Of a stretch of 6,467 nucleotides of DNA, positions 5,454 through 6,467 are shown piece after piece. The position numbers were made by a program, and so were the translations under genes. The stretch covers positions 1 through 6,467 of the forward strand of contig JBKPDW010000487.1 of assembly GCA_046728115.1 (NCBI GenBank). The letters run 5' to 3'. A model generated the notes under the pieces. That model was not told the DNA's origin. It saw nothing but the letters and a program-made list of their open reading frames with translations, and did not search any database. The stretch comes from CAVSWN01 sp046728115 (lineage in GTDB: Bacteria; Acidobacteriota; Vicinamibacteria; Vicinamibacterales; CAVVIG01). How positions within the stretch are numbered: the stretch's first letter is position 1; every line of letters begins with the position of its first letter.

Positions 5454-6362
5454 ATGGCACGCAGAAGACTGCTTCCGGCGATCGTGGTGGTGAGTCTTGC
5501 GGTGGCTGGCGCTGCAGCGCAGCAACAGCGCCCGCGTATTCCGCCGACCGGCACGATCAAGAAAGTCCGCGACAACCTATACGTGATTCCCGGTGCCGGC
5601 GGAAACACGACGGTGTTCGTGACGCAAGCCGGCGTCGTGCTGGTCGACACCAAGCTCGCGAACAACGGCGAGGCGATCATGAACCAGGTGCGCAGCGTCA
5701 CCGACAAGCCGGTGTCGACGATCGTCAACACGCATTCGCACCCGGATCACATCGGCAGCAACGATTACTTCCCGGCGTCGGTCGACGTAGTCACGCACGA
5801 GAACACACGGAAGTGGATGGCCGCCAACCCGCGTGTGGCGTCGAACCCGGTGGTGATGCCGGACAGGACGTTCACCGACCGGATGACGCTCGGGAGCGGC
5901 GACGATCAGATCGAGCTCTATTACTTCGGGGCCGGCCACACCGATGGCGACGCGTTCATTGTCTTTCCCGCGCGTCGCGCGATGGCCGCTGGAGACATGT
6001 TCGCGTGGAAGATGGCGCCGCTCATCGATCCAATGGCGGGCGGCAGCGTGTTGGCGCTGCCCGACACACTCGAGAAGGCCGTGAACGGAATCCCGAACGT
6101 CGACACCGTGATCGAAGGCCACGGTGACGTCAACAGCTGGGAAGGATTCCGCGACTACGTGCAGTTCAATCGGGCGCTGGTCGACGCCGCGAAAACCGGT
6201 ATGGGACAGAAGACCGCGGAGGAGATCGCGGCCGGGCTGAGGCCGAAATTCCCCGTCTTCACGAAGGAGGAACTGCAGACGGACATGGAGTACGGCGGCA
6301 CGCCGTTGTCACGCGCGGTGATCAACGTGAACGTCGCGTTCCAGGAGTTGGGGAAGCGCTAG
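5454..6362 (+). CDS. Secreted metallo-beta-lactamase-fold hydrolase
   Basis: The product is 302 residues. Residues 1-22 form a signal peptide: Arg-rich start MARRR, hydrophobic core to about residue 19, and an AAA cleavage site before QQQ. The mature protein is therefore exported, likely to the periplasm. The MBL fold shows HSHPDH (His94, His96, Asp98, His99), the second-shell GAGHTDGD (His162), AGDMF (Asp181) and EGHGD (His223), a full dinuclear metal site. The HxHxDH form also occurs in subclass B3-like and many non-lactamase members, so the substrate (beta-lactam, ester or other) cannot be told from sequence. The C-terminal helical part (about 230-300) is typical of exported MBL hydrolases. 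An in-frame stop at 5415-5417 and the signal peptide fix the start. It follows the transposase remnant closely and seems to be transcribed alone. Confidence 0.9.
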   Translation: MARRRLLPAIVVVSLAVAGAAAQQQRPRIPPTGTIKKVRDNLYVIPGAGGNTTVFVTQAGVVLVDTKLANNGEAIMNQVRSVTDKPVSTIVNTHSHPDHIGSNDYFPASVDVVTHENTRKWMAANPRVASNPVVMPDRTFTDRMTLGSGDDQIELYYFGAGHTDGDAFIVFPARRAMAAGDMFAWKMAPLIDPMAGGSVLALPDTLEKAVNGIPNVDTVIEGHGDVNSWEGFRDYVQFNRALVDAAKTGMGQKTAEEIAAGLRPKFPVFTKEELQTDMEYGGTPLSRAVINVNVAFQELGKR

Positions 6363-6366
6363 CACT

Positions 6367-6396
6367 GGCAGGTTGCTGAAATCATGCCAACCTGCC
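6367..6396 (+). terminator. Perfect 9-bp stem-loop after the MBL gene
   Basis: GGCAGGTTG (6367-6375), a 12-nt loop and CAACCTGCC (6388-6396) form a perfect 9-bp stem starting 4 nt after the stop. No T-run follows. Position suggests a transcript 3' end or termination aid for the MBL gene. Confidence 0.5.
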
Positions 6397-6401
6397 TCGA
6401 C

Positions 6402-6467
6402 AAGTCTGAAGTACGAAGTCTGAAGTCTGAAGTGCGAAAAGCCAACGAGTGACTTCTGACTTCAGAC
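6402..6467. repeat. Heptamer tandem repeat with inverted copy, long hairpin at window edge
   Basis: Five 7-bp units run in tandem at 6402-6436: AAGTCTG, AAGTACG, AAGTCTG, AAGTCTG, AAGTGCG. An inverted copy follows at 6452-6467. The 16-base arms 6418-6433 (GTCTGAAGTCTGAAGT) and 6452-6467 pair with a single mismatch around an 18-nt loop. The element may continue past the window. AAGTCTG-type repeats of this kind recur, in my memory, in acidobacterial genomes between genes; function unknown. Confidence 0.75.

Noticed and set aside
5577..6122. Minus-strand ORF antisense to the MBL gene
   Set aside because: Composition dominated by Val, Arg and His from the complement of the real gene; no domain likeness.
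6402..6436. CRISPR-like direct repeats
   Set aside because: Units are only 7 bp, in tandem without spacers, and vary; this is a simple repeat.

Overview
The window is GC-rich, densely coded bacterial chromosomal DNA with strong G/C bias at third codon positions. No rRNA or species marker is present. The mix of genes suggests a soil-type Acidobacteriota genome, perhaps Vicinamibacteria: a SWIM-SNF2 helicase, a VapBC toxin-antitoxin pair, a secreted metallo-beta-lactamase-fold hydrolase, degraded transposase DNA and a short AAGTCTG-type tandem repeat. This placement is inference only.

Layout, left to right. Positions 1-341 carry the core of an ERCC4-type nuclease on the plus strand, cut off by the window edge on the left and prematurely ended on the right. 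On the minus strand an ORF starts at 602 and stays open to the window edge. Its first ~75 codons look like a genuine small protein, while the rest runs antisense through the ERCC4 fragment, so a rearrangement junction probably lies near 330-370. A 154-nt divergent spacer (603-756) with a promoter-like and palindromic region separates it from a large SWIM-SNF2 helicase (757-3144). A gene-free stretch (3145-3403) leads to an AT-rich promoter/operator-like block and a vapB-vapC pair (3404-3990) overlapping by 4 nt. A second gene-free stretch (3991-4218), with two inverted repeats, precedes a uracil-DNA-glycosylase-superfamily gene (4219-5034). The 5035-5453 stretch holds a hairpin and a minus-strand transposase fragment (about 5188-5400), and the signal-peptide-bearing MBL hydrolase (5454-6362) starts just beyond it. 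The right end has a perfect 9-bp stem-loop and then a heptamer repeat array that folds into a long hairpin at the window edge.

Functional reading. SNF2 helicase, UDG-like protein and ERCC4 remnant all belong to DNA repair or remodelling families, but they are not in one operon: the spacers are long, and a toxin-antitoxin module and repeats lie between them. Remnants, TA module and repeats together suggest a shuffled accessory segment. I see no convincing new multi-gene system. The items most worth a second look are the chimeric left end, the divergent palindromic promoter, the REP-like element before the UDG gene, the transposase break at a palindrome, and the heptamer hairpin.
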